DNA of 64,000 nt from Amygdalobacter nucleatus (GTDB lineage Bacteria; Bacillota; Clostridia; Saccharofermentanales; Fastidiosipilaceae): positions 674,001-738,000 of the forward strand of contig NZ_JARFNM010000001.1 of assembly GCF_029167365.1 (NCBI RefSeq), given 5' to 3'. The translations under genes were made by a program, and so were the position numbers. The notes beneath the pieces are model-generated. The model was not told the origin of the DNA and made no database searches. It saw only the letters and a program-made list of their open reading frames with translations. Shown piece by piece: positions 18,736 to 27,239 of this stretch (position 1 is the stretch's first letter; each line of letters opens with the position of its first letter).

Positions 18736-20520
18736 ATGGCTAAGGGAAAAATTAAAGTTGCAGTCGCCGCTCTTAAAGTTTTAGAGGGTTGGGGTGTAGA
18801 TACTGTGTATGGCATTCCATCCGGTACATTGAGCTCTTTTATGGATGCACTTGCTGTTGAGCAGGATAAAATCAAATTTATTCAAGTTAAGCATGAAGAA
18901 GTAGGCGCTATGGCCGCAGTCATGCAAAAGAAATGGGGCGGCAAATTAGCTGTTTGCGTCGGCTCAGGCGGCCCAGGTGCAACTCACTTAATTAACGGCT
19001 TATATGATGCTGCAATGGATGCAACACCAGTTGTAGCTATTTTGGGATCACGTCCGCAAGCTGAATTAAATATGGATGCATTCCAAGAATTAAATCAAAA
19101 CCCAATGTATGATCATATTGCTGTTTTCAATCGCCGTGTCGCTTATGCAGAACAATTCCCTAAGTTGATGGATGAAGCTTGCCGTGTCGCTTTAGCTAAA
19201 CATGGCGTAGCTGTTTTGGAAGTACCAACTAACTTTGGTTTCCAAGAGATGGACGCAGATGCATTCTATTCATCAGGTTCAAGTTACAGACCTTTCAAAG
19301 CATCCGCTTTGGATATGAACGATATTGATGCTGCTTGTGAATTAATCAAGAAATCCAAACGCCCACTTATTTATGCTGGTTTTGGTACAGTTGGTCATGG
19401 CGAATTAGTTGAAGCTTTGTCCAGAAAAATCAAAGCACCAGTTCTCACAACTGGTAAGAGCTATGAGGCTATGCATTGGAACTATGAAGCACTTTTAGGT
19501 TCAGCTTATCGTGTTGGTTGGAAGCCAGCTAATGAGGCAATTTTAGAGGCTGATACAGTTCTATTCGTTGGCTGTAATTTCCCATTTGCAGAAATAGATC
19601 ATACTTTCCGTAATATTGAACATTTCATTCAGATTGACATTAATTCAGCTATGCTCGGTAAACGTCATGCCGCTGATGTTGCTATTCTGGGTGATGCAGG
19701 TGAGGCTTTGCAGACCTTGTTAGACAAGTTGCCAGAAATCAAAGATACAGCTTGGTGGAAGGCTAACTTGAAGAACGAGCAAAATTGGCGCGATTATTTG
19801 AACAAGATCGAAGGCAAGCAAAGTGGCGATTTGCAATTGTATCAAGTTTATAATGCCATCAATAAACATGCAGATGCTGATGCCATTTACTCAATTGATG
19901 TTGGTAACTCAACTCAGACATCAGTTCGTCATTTGCATATGACACCAAAGAACATGTGGCGTACTTCACCACTCTTTGCCACAATGGGTATTGCTTTGCC
20001 AGGTGGTATTGCAGCCAAACACACATTCCCAAATCGTCAAGTTTGGAACTTAATGGGTGATGGCGCATTTTCAATGACATATCCAGATGTTGTAACTAAC
20101 GTTCGTTACAATTTGCCAGTTATCAATGTTGTCTTTACTAACAACGAATACGGCTTCATTAAGAATAAGTACGAAGATACGAACGAAACAACTTTCGGTA
20201 CAGAATTTACGGATGTAGATTATGCAATGGTCGGTGTTGCACAAGGCGCAATTGGCTTTACAGTTCGTCGAATTGAAGACATTGACGCAGTTATGGCACA
20301 AGCAGTCAAAGCTAACAAGGAAGGCAAGACAGTGGTAATTGATTGCAAGATCACAAACGATCGTCCAATCCCGGTTGAAACAGGTTGCTTGAAGCTTGAT
20401 TCGAAGTTATGGTCAGATGCTGAAATTAAGGCTTACAAAGCTAAATATGAAGCTGAAAATCTCGTACCATTCCGCACATACTTGGAAGAAGAGGGTTTGA
20501 GTTCTAAATACATTAAGTAA
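18736..20520 (+). CDS. Pyruvate oxidase (thiamine-diphosphate and FAD dependent)
   Basis: A 594-residue enzyme. In this family it converts pyruvate, phosphate and O2 to acetyl phosphate, CO2 and H2O2, giving ATP through acetate kinase. The start ATG follows AAAGGAGAAC. The N-terminal domain has the thiamine-activating Glu in [11 protein letters not shown] and [18 protein letters not shown]. The middle domain (about 190-340) is FAD-binding ([12 protein letters not shown]). The C-terminal domain has the thiamine-diphosphate motif [19 protein letters not shown] with NNEYGFI. Overall it resembles SpxB/Lactobacillus pyruvate oxidase more than acetolactate synthase. A quinone-linked PoxB-like use is less likely because the lipid-binding C-terminal tail is not evident. 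Finding an oxygen-using enzyme here is notable if the host is an anaerobe. Confidence 0.88.
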   Translation: MAKGKIKVAVAALKVLEGWGVDTVYGIPSGTLSSFMDALAVEQDKIKFIQVKHEEVGAMAAVMQKKWGGKLAVCVGSGGPGATHLINGLYDAAMDATPVVAILGSRPQAELNMDAFQELNQNPMYDHIAVFNRRVAYAEQFPKLMDEACRVALAKHGVAVLEVPTNFGFQEMDADAFYSSGSSYRPFKASALDMNDIDAACELIKKSKRPLIYAGFGTVGHGELVEALSRKIKAPVLTTGKSYEAMHWNYEALLGSAYRVGWKPANEAILEADTVLFVGCNFPFAEIDHTFRNIEHFIQIDINSAMLGKRHAADVAILGDAGEALQTLLDKLPEIKDTAWWKANLKNEQNWRDYLNKIEGKQSGDLQLYQVYNAINKHADADAIYSIDVGNSTQTSVRHLHMTPKNMWRTSPLFATMGIALPGGIAAKHTFPNRQVWNLMGDGAFSMTYPDVVTNVRYNLPVINVVFTNNEYGFIKNKYEDTNETTFGTEFTDVDYAMVGVAQGAIGFTVRRIEDIDAVMAQAVKANKEGKTVVIDCKITNDRPIPVETGCLKLDSKLWSDAEIKAYKAKYEAENLVPFRTYLEEEGLSSKYIK

Positions 20521-20557
20521 TTAGCTGAAAATTAACACTTAAAAAGTGTTGCAAATA

Positions 20558-20588
20558 GCCTGTCACATATCAATGTGGCAGGCATTTT
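20558..20588. terminator. Terminator between the convergent pyruvate oxidase and uppP genes
   Basis: GCCTGTCACAT / ATGTGGCAGGC, an 11-bp stem with one G-U pair and loop ATCA, then ATTTTAA. A smaller AACACTT/AAGTGTT hairpin (20534-20550) precedes it. Confidence 0.8.
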
Positions 20589-20593
20589 AAGTA

Positions 20594-21511
20594 TTAGCGT
20601 AAGTTAGCTAACCAGAGTAAGCAGAGAACAAGCCCAACAACAATACGGTAAATAGCCATCTCTTTCAGACTGTGTTTGCTTAGATAGCGCATGAAGGCTT
20701 TCACGACTAAGAGAGCAACTAAGAACGAAACTAGGCAGGCGATAGCGAGGTAAACATATTGCATATATTCGCTATTACCAGCTAGGAAATGTTGCTTTTC
20801 AGCTTGCAAGAAAGGCAGATTAACAGCTTGCTCGGCTAACATTGTGTCACCCAAACTGGCAAAAGAGTTTTTAACTTTGAAAAATTTATAGAAGCTAAAA
20901 ATACTTGCGCCAAACATTAGGGGGATTGCTAAGAAAAAGGAAAATTCAGCCGCTAGTTTGGTTCTTAAGCCAGCTAACCAACCACCGATGATGGTTGAAG
21001 CTGAACGTGAAAAGCCAGGTAACAAGGCTAAACATTGCCAAGCGCCTATCAAAAAAGCTTGTTTGTATGTCAAGTCATCTAATTTTTGCGCACGCGGATT
21101 TTCCACCTGATAGCCTTCGCCAAAATAAAGAAGTATACCGCCAATAATCAGGGCGATTGCAACCGTTAAATTGTTGAACAGATAACGTTCTATGTATTTG
21201 TGCAATGGTACAGCCAGAATCACAAATGGCAATGAGGCTAAAATCCATTTGGCCCAGAAATGTAAAGCTGGCTTTTTCAGTTTTAGTAAATCGATGAATA
21301 ATTGCCATAGCTTACTAAAGTAAAGCACGACAACAGCTAAAATAGCTGCTAATTGAATTACGATCATCAGCAATTTCATGAAATTATTTTGCGGTAATTC
21401 AAAAAGACTACTTGTGATGATTAAGTGGCCGGTTGATGAAACTGGCAAAAATTCAGTTAGGCCTTCAACAATAGAAAGAATGATAATTTTTATTAAATAA
21501 ATGAAATCCAT
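20594..21511 (-). CDS. uppP: Undecaprenyl-diphosphate phosphatase
   Basis: This integral membrane enzyme removes a phosphate from undecaprenyl diphosphate so the lipid carrier can be reused for peptidoglycan synthesis. It also confers bacitracin tolerance. Family motifs: SIVEGLTEFLPVSSTGHLII near the N-terminus and LLPGFSRSASTIIGG in the middle, which together build the active site. At 305 residues with about eight hydrophobic segments, it is slightly longer than the usual 265-280; the extra residues lie in a loop around 215-245. The ribosome site GAAGGA precedes the ATG. It is divergent from guaA. Confidence 0.95.
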   Translation of the reverse strand: MDFIYLIKIIILSIVEGLTEFLPVSSTGHLIITSSLFELPQNNFMKLLMIVIQLAAILAVVVLYFSKLWQLFIDLLKLKKPALHFWAKWILASLPFVILAVPLHKYIERYLFNNLTVAIALIIGGILLYFGEGYQVENPRAQKLDDLTYKQAFLIGAWQCLALLPGFSRSASTIIGGWLAGLRTKLAAEFSFFLAIPLMFGASIFSFYKFFKVKNSFASLGDTMLAEQAVNLPFLQAEKQHFLAGNSEYMQYVYLAIACLVSFLVALLVVKAFMRYLSKHSLKEMAIYRIVVGLVLCLLWLANLR

Positions 21512-21604
21512 ATTTTTTCCTTCGTCAATCGATATGCACTTTTGATATAATAGCAGATAACGGGGTAAGAATTTGCCTCAGCAATGTAAAGAAAAGGATA
21601 TGTC

Positions 21605-23188
21605 ATGAGCAAACAAATTTTGAACTTAGACTTAAGCGATGGCCTTTTGCTAAAAGAGAAAATTTTGATTCTCGATTGTGGTGGCCAGTATAAGCAATTG
21701 ATTGCTAGACGCGTACGAGAAGAAGGCGTTTATGGTGTGATTTTGCCAGCTGATACTAGCGTGGATGAAATCAAACAAGCGAATTACACTGGTATTATCC
21801 TGAGTGGTGGCCCTAATTCTGTATACGAGCACAATCGCTTTGAAGCAGATCCTGCCATCTTAGATCTAGGCATCCCAGTTTTGGGTATCTGCTATGGTGC
21901 GCAATGGATTTGCCACGTTAAAGGCGGTCAGGTTTTATCAGCAGACAAAGGCGAATATGGTAAGCGCTTTATAAATGTGGCTGAGTCAACTAAAGACCCA
22001 ATTTTCCATAACCTAAAGGCAAATAGCCAAGTTTGGATGAGTCACCGTGACCAAATTTCTAAATTACCAGCTGGATTTACAGTATCTGCAAGTTCTGATT
22101 CTTGCCCAATCGCTGCTTTTTCTAATAATTCACTTAATTTGTATGGGGTGCAGTTCCATCCGGAAGTTGAACATAGCTTGCAAGGCCGTGACATGATTCA
22201 TAATTTTCTCTATGAAGTTTGTCATGTCCAAGGCAACTGGCAGATGAAAGATTTTGCTGAAAGCATGATTGCTAAGCTAAAAGAGAAGCTAGCAGGTGCT
22301 AAAGTCTTGTGTGCTTTCAGTGGTGGCGTTGATTCATCAGTTGCCGCTTTACTCGTTCACAAGGCAATTGGCCGTAATTTGACTTGTATTTTTGTTGACC
22401 ATGGTCTTTTACGTAAAAATGAGGCTGATGAAGTTGAGAAAGTCTTCAAAGATACTTACGATATGGACATTCGTCGCATTGATGCAAGTGAGCGCTTCTT
22501 AGGCCGTTTGCAAGGTGTAACTGATCCAGAAACTAAGCGTAAGATCATTGGTGAAGAATTTATTCGGGTGTTCGAAGAAGTGGCTAAGGATTACAAGGAT
22601 GTTGATTACTTAGTACAGGGCACAATTTATCCAGATGTGATCGAAAGTGGTACAGATAAGGCAGCTGTGATTAAGAGTCACCATAATGTTGGCGGTTTGC
22701 CTGATAACATCAAATTCAAAGCCATTGTAGAGCCTCTACGTAATTTGTTCAAAGATGAAGTGCGTAAAGTCGGTTTGGAGCTTGGTATGCCAGAGAATTT
22801 GGTTTGGCGTCAACCTTTCCCAGGACCAGGTTTGGCCGTGCGCTGCTTAGGTGAAATTACTAAGCAAAAGTTGCAGATTTTACGTGATGCAGATGCTATT
22901 TTCCGTGAAGAAGTGGCTAATTCCAATTTGCATAAGACAATTTCCCAGTATTTTGCTGTGCTGACACCGATAAAGTCAGTTGGTGTTATGGGTGATAGTC
23001 GTACATATGATTACACTGTGGCTCTACGTGCTATTATCACGAATGATTTCATGACAGGTGAGTGGGCTCGTTTGCCATGGGAGCTTTTAGAGAAAGTAAG
23101 TTATCGTATCGTGAATGAGGTTAAGGGCGTTAACCGTATAGTTTACGATGTGACGGCAAAACCACCAGCTACGATTGAGTGGGAATAA
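21605..23188 (+). CDS. guaA: GMP synthase, glutamine-hydrolysing
   Basis: This enzyme converts XMP to GMP using ATP and glutamine. The class-I glutaminase domain (about residues 18-205) has GICYGAQW with the nucleophile Cys and the His/Glu pair in [10 protein letters not shown]. The ATP-pyrophosphatase domain has the P-loop [14 protein letters not shown]. The C-terminal dimerisation domain ends in [14 protein letters not shown]. The final 15 bases are duplicated 12 kb downstream at the far end of an integrated element. Integration therefore leaves the coding sequence intact and uses the gene only as its landing site. A TATAAT box at 21546-21551 probably belongs to its promoter. Confidence 0.97.
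   Translation: MSKQILNLDLSDGLLLKEKILILDCGGQYKQLIARRVREEGVYGVILPADTSVDEIKQANYTGIILSGGPNSVYEHNRFEADPAILDLGIPVLGICYGAQWICHVKGGQVLSADKGEYGKRFINVAESTKDPIFHNLKANSQVWMSHRDQISKLPAGFTVSASSDSCPIAAFSNNSLNLYGVQFHPEVEHSLQGRDMIHNFLYEVCHVQGNWQMKDFAESMIAKLKEKLAGAKVLCAFSGGVDSSVAALLVHKAIGRNLTCIFVDHGLLRKNEADEVEKVFKDTYDMDIRRIDASERFLGRLQGVTDPETKRKIIGEEFIRVFEEVAKDYKDVDYLVQGTIYPDVIESGTDKAAVIKSHHNVGGLPDNIKFKAIVEPLRNLFKDEVRKVGLELGMPENLVWRQPFPGPGLAVRCLGEITKQKLQILRDADAIFREEVANSNLHKTISQYFAVLTPIKSVGVMGDSRTYDYTVALRAIITNDFMTGEWARLPWELLEKVSYRIVNEVKGVNRIVYDVTAKPPATIEWE
23174..23188 (+). repeat. attL core, last 15 bases of guaA
   Basis: ATTGAGTGGGAATAA encodes the end of GuaA plus its stop codon. It is identical to 35330-35344. 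Confidence 0.9.
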
Positions 23189-23191
23189 CAG

Positions 23192-23289
23192 AAGCAAATA
23201 TGTTACTGATATAAAACGCTTGAAAATACAGTATTTTAGCGGTTTTGGTGTAGAAAAATTCTCTAAATGATACTGTTTTGATACTAAAA
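23192..23289 (+). repeat. Left integrase arm region
   Basis: Three short segments are repeated in direct orientation at the right end: GAAGCAAATATGTTA (23191-23205, right copy near 35307-35321), ATAAAACGCT (23211-23220, right copy 35257-35266) and GATACT-N5-GATACTAAAA (23269-23289, right copy 35211-35231, 20 of 21 identical). Such direct repeats at both ends fit arm-type binding sites of the tyrosine integrase. Confidence 0.7.
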
Positions 23290-23342
23290 GTAAGAAAAAG
23301 CAGGTCTGAAAGGGAGTTGTTGAATTTAGGTAAAAATTTTAG

Positions 23343-23376
23343 AAAGCCTTCCATCATTTTGGTGGGAGGCTTTTGT
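23343..23376 (+). terminator. Terminator downstream of guaA, inside the element
   Basis: AAAGCCTTCC / GGGAGGCTTT stem extended by CCA/TGG-type pairs, followed by TTTTG. The element thus supplies a terminator for guaA. Confidence 0.75.
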
Positions 23377-23388
23377 AGAAAATAGATA

Positions 23389-23652
23389 ATGGTATATTTG
23401 AAGTTGTGGAGAAGATGTAAAATATGGGATTTTGCACAAAAATATTGTGCAAGAATGTCGCTTTATATGTTTTTTCCTTCGTTGATATTGACAATTGCAA
23501 TTATGCCTACAGTGATTAATAAGTCAATTGATAGGATAGGGTGGATAGGATTTGGTATTACAATAATTCAAATGATATGTTTTGTTGTGATTATGATATC
23601 TACTGAAAAAGCTTTAAAGAATACCTTTGATGAAAGTGGAAACAGAGTGTAA
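23389..23652 (+). pseudogene. C-terminal fragment of an SdpI-family membrane protein
   Basis: The 87 codons encode KIWDFAQKYCARMSLYMFF, then two membrane segments, and end in ISTEKALKNTFDESGNRV. This matches the last third of SdpI-type immunity proteins, where a WDFAxKY motif precedes the final two membrane segments. The N-terminal part is absent and no ribosome site is visible before the ATG, so I read it as a relic. It lies between attL and the repressor, outside the main gene module. The same element carries an intact SdpI-like gene at 31.3 kb, so the relic may come from an older cargo. Confidence 0.6.
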
Positions 23653-23720
23653 AACAACTTCCTATTTATAGGGACAGATAAATCCCAGTTTCGTTTAAAT
23701 CTTCGAACAATATAAAAGAC

Positions 23721-23768
23721 AAAGCACATGACTTTAAGATTGTAAAATCTTTCAGCTATGTGCTTTTT
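23721..23768. terminator. Terminator between the SdpI relic and the repressor gene
   Basis: AAAGCACAT / ATGTGCTTT outer stem with an inner AAGATT/AATCTT stem, T run on the plus side and a weaker one on the minus side. Confidence 0.6.
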
Positions 23769-23774
23769 CTGTGC

Positions 23775-24311
23775 CTATTTTATATCCGGAGGAATCTTAG
23801 CAGATATACCTTTTCTATAAAACTTTACATTGCTTTCTTCAAAAGGAACATAATCTTTTTTCAAGCTGTCAGGATAGTTAGCTTTCCAATCCTGCAAGGC
23901 TTCTTTAGTAATTTCGTTATTTTCATATTTCTCTTTCATTTCCTGCCACTGTTCAAGCATATTACGAATTCTTAATATAGCTTCACTGCCGAAATATATA
24001 CCTGTGGTAGTGTATCCGGGATCTTCGTCATTCATAATAACCTGTCTTATATTAACTTCAATACTGTCATCAAGTTTAAATAAGAATCGCATAAGGTCAT
24101 GTTCCGTGTATGGATATGCAGGTTCTTTCAGATAATCTTTATTTACATGGAGTGCAGCGGAAATATTTTCTAAGACATCATCTTTAGGAGTACGAATATC
24201 AAGCTCATATTGTCTGATTCTGACATCATCTAAATGTGTTCTGTCTCCTAATGCCTTTTGAGTAATTCTCCGTAATTCACGGAACTTCTTAATTATTTTA
24301 CCCAAACTCAA
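23775..24311 (-). CDS. XRE-family repressor of the mobile element
   Basis: This is a DNA-binding protein with an N-terminal helix-turn-helix (about residues 5-60, ITQKALGDRTHLDDVRIRQYE). A C-terminal region of about 115 residues contains WQEMKEKYENNEITKEALQDW. The likely start is TTG at the complement of 24311: AAGGAGGTG lies 6-7 bases before it, and the GTG at 24320 is inside that ribosome site. It is divergent from the excisionase/integrase operon and flanked by AGAAACAAA repeats, so it probably represses excision and its own gene. The W-E-M / NDEITDEE-like tail motif recurs in a broken gene at 36.5 kb outside attR, indicating related elements. Confidence 0.85.
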   Translation of the reverse strand: MSLGKIIKKFRELRRITQKALGDRTHLDDVRIRQYELDIRTPKDDVLENISAALHVNKDYLKEPAYPYTEHDLMRFLFKLDDSIEVNIRQVIMNDEDPGYTTTGIYFGSEAILRIRNMLEQWQEMKEKYENNEITKEALQDWKANYPDSLKKDYVPFEESNVKFYRKGISAKIPPDIK

Positions 24312-24408
24312 TTTTAACACCTCCTTAGGAGCAAATTTGTTTCTCTTTTAATAATATAATCGAAAATAAGAAAAAATACAATAGAAAAATAAAATTTAGA
24401 AAAAAGTA

Positions 24409-24469
24409 TTGACAGAAACAAAAAAGCTACTTATAATCTAAAATAGAAACAGAAACAAATAAGTTTCTG
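24409..24469 (+). promoter_or_regulatory. Consensus promoter and operator for the excision-integration operon
   Basis: TTGACA (24409-24414), a 17-base spacer and TATAAT (24432-24437) form a perfect sigma-70-type promoter. CAGAAAC-AAATAA-GTTTCTG (24450-24469) is a perfect 7-6-7 inverted repeat just downstream. Another CAGAAAC half-site overlaps the -35 region (24413), and an inverted copy (GTTTCT) lies near 24339 in front of the repressor. These fit repressor binding sites. Confidence 0.8.
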
Positions 24470-24490
24470 AAAAGAAAGGAGGAAAGTACG

Positions 24491-24676
24491 ATGGAGAAAT
24501 TATTTCTTACTTCAAATGAAGTTGCCGATTTACTAAATATATCGCAGCAGCAGGCTTATAAAATCATTCGTGATATGAATAAGCAGCTGGCTGAACACGG
24601 CTTTCTTATCCTAAGGGGAAGAATCAATAAGAAATATTTTATGGAACAAATATACAAATCAAAGGAGGGAGAATAA
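24491..24676 (+). CDS. Excisionase (small helix-turn-helix DNA-binding protein)
   Basis: A 61-residue protein with a MerR/excisionase-like winged helix, LTSNEVADLLNISQQQAYKI. It starts 10 bases after AAAGGAGGAAAG. Its stop overlaps the integrase ATG by one base (TAATG), the usual Xis-Int coupling. In this family Xis bends the att DNA and directs integrase toward excision. Small size, HTH and position make the assignment safe at family level. Confidence 0.87.
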   Translation: MEKLFLTSNEVADLLNISQQQAYKIIRDMNKQLAEHGFLILRGRINKKYFMEQIYKSKEGE

Positions 24677-25779
24677 TGCCTGCATATAAGGACGAAAAAA
24701 ATGGAAAATGGTTCGTTTCGTTCTATTACAAGGATTGGGATGGACAAAGCAGGAAGAAGCTGAAAAGAGGCTTTGAAACAAAGAAAGAGGCAATTACTTA
24801 CGAGAGAAATTTCACGGTAAAGATGTCCGGTTCACTCAATATGCTTTTTGAGGATTACTTTGAACTCTATAAAGCCGATGTTATAGGAACTATTCGTCTT
24901 AATACATGGATGACAAAAGAACACATGATTAGGACAAAAATACTGCCGTTTTTTACAGGAATGAAAGTAAGCGAAATAAAACCTGTGGTAGTTAAGAAAT
25001 GGCACAATGTGCTTCTAAATATTGAAAATGCGGAAGGGGAAGCCTATAAGCCAACTTATCTTAAGTCAATTCACGCACAGCTAAGCTGTATGTTCAACCA
25101 TGCCGTTAAGTATTACGGACTAAGACAAAATCCTTGTAAGGTTACAGGCAGAATCGGAAAGCAAAAGAGTGATGAGGAAGTGGAATTCTGGACTAAAGAT
25201 GAATATCTGCAATTTATTGAAGCTGTTAAAGATAAGGATATTTCATTTTATGCTTTTGAAATTCTTTATTGGACAGGGATTCGTTTAGGAGAACTCAGAG
25301 CATTGACAAAAGGGGATTTTGACTTTGATAAAAAGACAATGCGAATCAGTAAATCAGCTCAGAGAATTAACGGAGAAGAAGTTATAACAGACCCGAAAAC
25401 ACCTAAAAGTAAGAGAACAATAATGCTTCCTGATTTCCTAATCAGAGAGCTACAGGATTACTTCCTTAAAATCGGGTACTTTTCAGAGGATGAGCAGATT
25501 TTCCCTAAATGCAAAACATATTTCAATAAGGAAATGGAAAGAGGAATAAAAAAGTCGGGCGTAAAGAAAATAAAACTTCATGCACTAAGACACAGTCATA
25601 TATCGCTGCTTATAGAAATGGGCTTTACACCGGTAGATATTGCAGCGAGAACAGGGCATGAAAGCATAAAGGTGTTAATGGATTATAGTCATATGTTCCC
25701 CAATAAACAGGTGGATATGGCTGATAAATTGGACAAGGAGGGCGAATACAGTGAAAGCACCGAAATTTCCAAGCTATGA
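24676..25779 (+). CDS. int: Tyrosine recombinase / integrase
   Basis: A 367-residue site-specific recombinase of the Tn916 Int type. The N-terminal about 50 residues form the arm-binding AP2-like domain (WFVSFYYKDWDGQSRKKLKRG), followed by a SAM-like core-binding domain. The catalytic domain has the first Arg in YWTGIRLGELRAL (near residue 200), the HxxR box in LHALRHSHISLL (near 301), the following His in TGHESI, and the nucleophilic Tyr in MDYSHM (near 336). All key residues are present, so it should be active. Given the flanking repeats, it inserts into the guaA 3' end. Confidence 0.95.
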   Translation: MPAYKDEKNGKWFVSFYYKDWDGQSRKKLKRGFETKKEAITYERNFTVKMSGSLNMLFEDYFELYKADVIGTIRLNTWMTKEHMIRTKILPFFTGMKVSEIKPVVVKKWHNVLLNIENAEGEAYKPTYLKSIHAQLSCMFNHAVKYYGLRQNPCKVTGRIGKQKSDEEVEFWTKDEYLQFIEAVKDKDISFYAFEILYWTGIRLGELRALTKGDFDFDKKTMRISKSAQRINGEEVITDPKTPKSKRTIMLPDFLIRELQDYFLKIGYFSEDEQIFPKCKTYFNKEMERGIKKSGVKKIKLHALRHSHISLLIEMGFTPVDIAARTGHESIKVLMDYSHMFPNKQVDMADKLDKEGEYSESTEISKL

Positions 25780-26200
25780 TGAGGCGGTTAATCGTAAAAA
25801 GAAAAAGTGCCAAAATTTGATGAGTAAAGAAGAATGGCAAACGTTGGAAGAGGAAAGAAAACAAAAGGAACGAGATAAAGGCAAGCGATTTGCTAATCAC
25901 AGGAAAAAGGATGTAACCATAGCATTCAGAACAAATCGAAAAGACAGAGAGCTTATTTTCAATAAAATTGCGATGTCCGGGCTGAGTAGACAGGATTATA
26001 TGACTAATGCAATTCTTAATGCTCCTATAAAGGTGTTTGCTACAAGAAATGTCATAGACAGTTGTAAAAGTGAGTTACAGGAAATTTTATCGGAACTGAA
26101 ACGAGTGAAAGAATATGGAGAAGTGGATGATAATTATAGGCATGAACTTAGGATGATTGTTGAAATAATAGAAGCGGCAATGCAAGAAAAAAGCCTTTAG
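25751..26200 (+). CDS. Probable mobilization accessory protein (ribbon-helix-helix-like)
   Basis: A 149-residue, very basic protein starting at GTG 25751 (AAGGAGGG upstream, overlapping the integrase end by 29 bases). A charged N-terminal stretch is followed by VTIAFRTNRKDRELIFNKIAMSGLSRQDYM, which looks like a ribbon-helix-helix strand and helix, and then a helical tail. This resembles relaxosome-type accessory proteins commonly found next to integrases in mobilizable elements. It is co-transcribed with xis and int. A role in DNA binding at the origin or oriT is inferred; no specific homologue is recognised. Confidence 0.55.
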   Translation: MKAPKFPSYDEAVNRKKKKCQNLMSKEEWQTLEEERKQKERDKGKRFANHRKKDVTIAFRTNRKDRELIFNKIAMSGLSRQDYMTNAILNAPIKVFATRNVIDSCKSELQEILSELKRVKEYGEVDDNYRHELRMIVEIIEAAMQEKSL

Positions 26201-26276
26201 CCATACGACTAAAGGCAAGATGAAAGTACAACTTGGTATTTCATCCCTGACAAGATTATTTTATCAGGTTGTACTT
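26193..26276. other. Structured region between the accessory gene and the primase gene
   Basis: Two hairpins. GCCTTTAG/CTAAAGGC (26193-26216) overlaps the stop codon and is followed by a T run only on the minus strand. AAGTACAAC (26224-26232) pairs with GTTGTACTT (26268-26276), enclosing CCTGA/TCAGG. They could form an attenuator, an antisense terminator or part of a replication signal. Confidence 0.5.
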
Positions 26277-26306
26277 CTATCAGCAATAAAAAGATAGGAG
26301 GTTACG

Positions 26307-27239
26307 ATGATAAACAGAGAGAAATATATTGAAAATATTCCGCAAGACTTAAAAGACCGTAGTCAATGGTTATGGTTTAAAAGGGTAGTAAATGTTGATA
26401 GGCACGGAATGAAAAAAGTTATAAAGATACCTGTAAGCCCGATAACATTGAAATCGAATTTTTGGAATCAAAAAGAAAATTGGGCAGATTTTGAAACGGC
26501 GGTTAATAATTTGAAAAGTAGTGGCTGTGACGGATTGTCTTTTGTGTTGAGTAAAGACGATCCGTTTGTGTGTATCGACTTGGACGATGTGGACAATAAA
26601 AAACTTGAGATGTTTATAAATGACTTTAATGATACTTATATCGAAGTATCACAATCCGGAAGAGGGTTACACATTTTTGCAAAGGGGAAAATGGAAAAGA
26701 ACTTTAATAACCAGCTTGAGAAAGTGGAGATGTATCAAGAAAATAGATGTATTGCTATGACAGGTAATATCTACAAATTTAATGATTTTGTTGCGAACAA
26801 AGTTCTCTTGAAACAAAAGGAGTTGGACAAATATTACAAGTTATTTTTCCCAAAAAGAAGTGTCAGAGAAGTTATTAGAAAATATCAGGAAGCTGCTGAA
26901 TGTGTTCCTGACAGTGATACAGTTATAGAAACCATGTGCAGGTATAACGCAAAGGCAAAAGCGTTATTTGAAGGCTCATATACAAGCGGAGACGCCAGTA
27001 AAGATGACTTTTCATTGCTTCTTTTTCTAAACAGTTTTACTCACGGAAATGCAGAAATGATGAAAGAAATATTTTTGAAATCTGCACTTAATCGAATGGG
27101 AGATAGAAGTAAAAGAAGTACGGAAAAAGGATACTTGAAATATTTAGAGGACAGCATTTCAAAAGCGATACAGGGAGGAAATAAGAGATATTGGGATTAT
27201 AACTATCACAGAAGTAAAGGAGGATACTCGCTTGAATAA
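26307..27239 (+). CDS. Primase-polymerase-like replication protein
   Basis: This 310-residue protein has the archaeo-eukaryotic-type primase pattern found in phages and satellite elements: the metal-binding D-x-D in VCIDLDDVD (near residue 92), SQSGRGLHIFAKG (near 117), and CIAMTGNIYKF. N-terminal features (DRSQWLWFKRV, PISP-like segment) match the NrS-1/bifunctional primase family. The C-terminal 100 residues are a helical extension. The next gene, a VapE-type helicase, overlaps by 8 bases. Such primase-helicase pairs let an excised element replicate by itself, as in SaPI-type satellites. Confidence 0.85.
   Translation: MINREKYIENIPQDLKDRSQWLWFKRVVNVDRHGMKKVIKIPVSPITLKSNFWNQKENWADFETAVNNLKSSGCDGLSFVLSKDDPFVCIDLDDVDNKKLEMFINDFNDTYIEVSQSGRGLHIFAKGKMEKNFNNQLEKVEMYQENRCIAMTGNIYKFNDFVANKVLLKQKELDKYYKLFFPKRSVREVIRKYQEAAECVPDSDTVIETMCRYNAKAKALFEGSYTSGDASKDDFSLLLFLNSFTHGNAEMMKEIFLKSALNRMGDRSKRSTEKGYLKYLEDSISKAIQGGNKRYWDYNYHRSKGGYSLE

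Noticed and set aside
21512-21604. Purine riboswitch before guaA
   Set aside because: The 93-base gap lacks the conserved three-way junction bases of that class.
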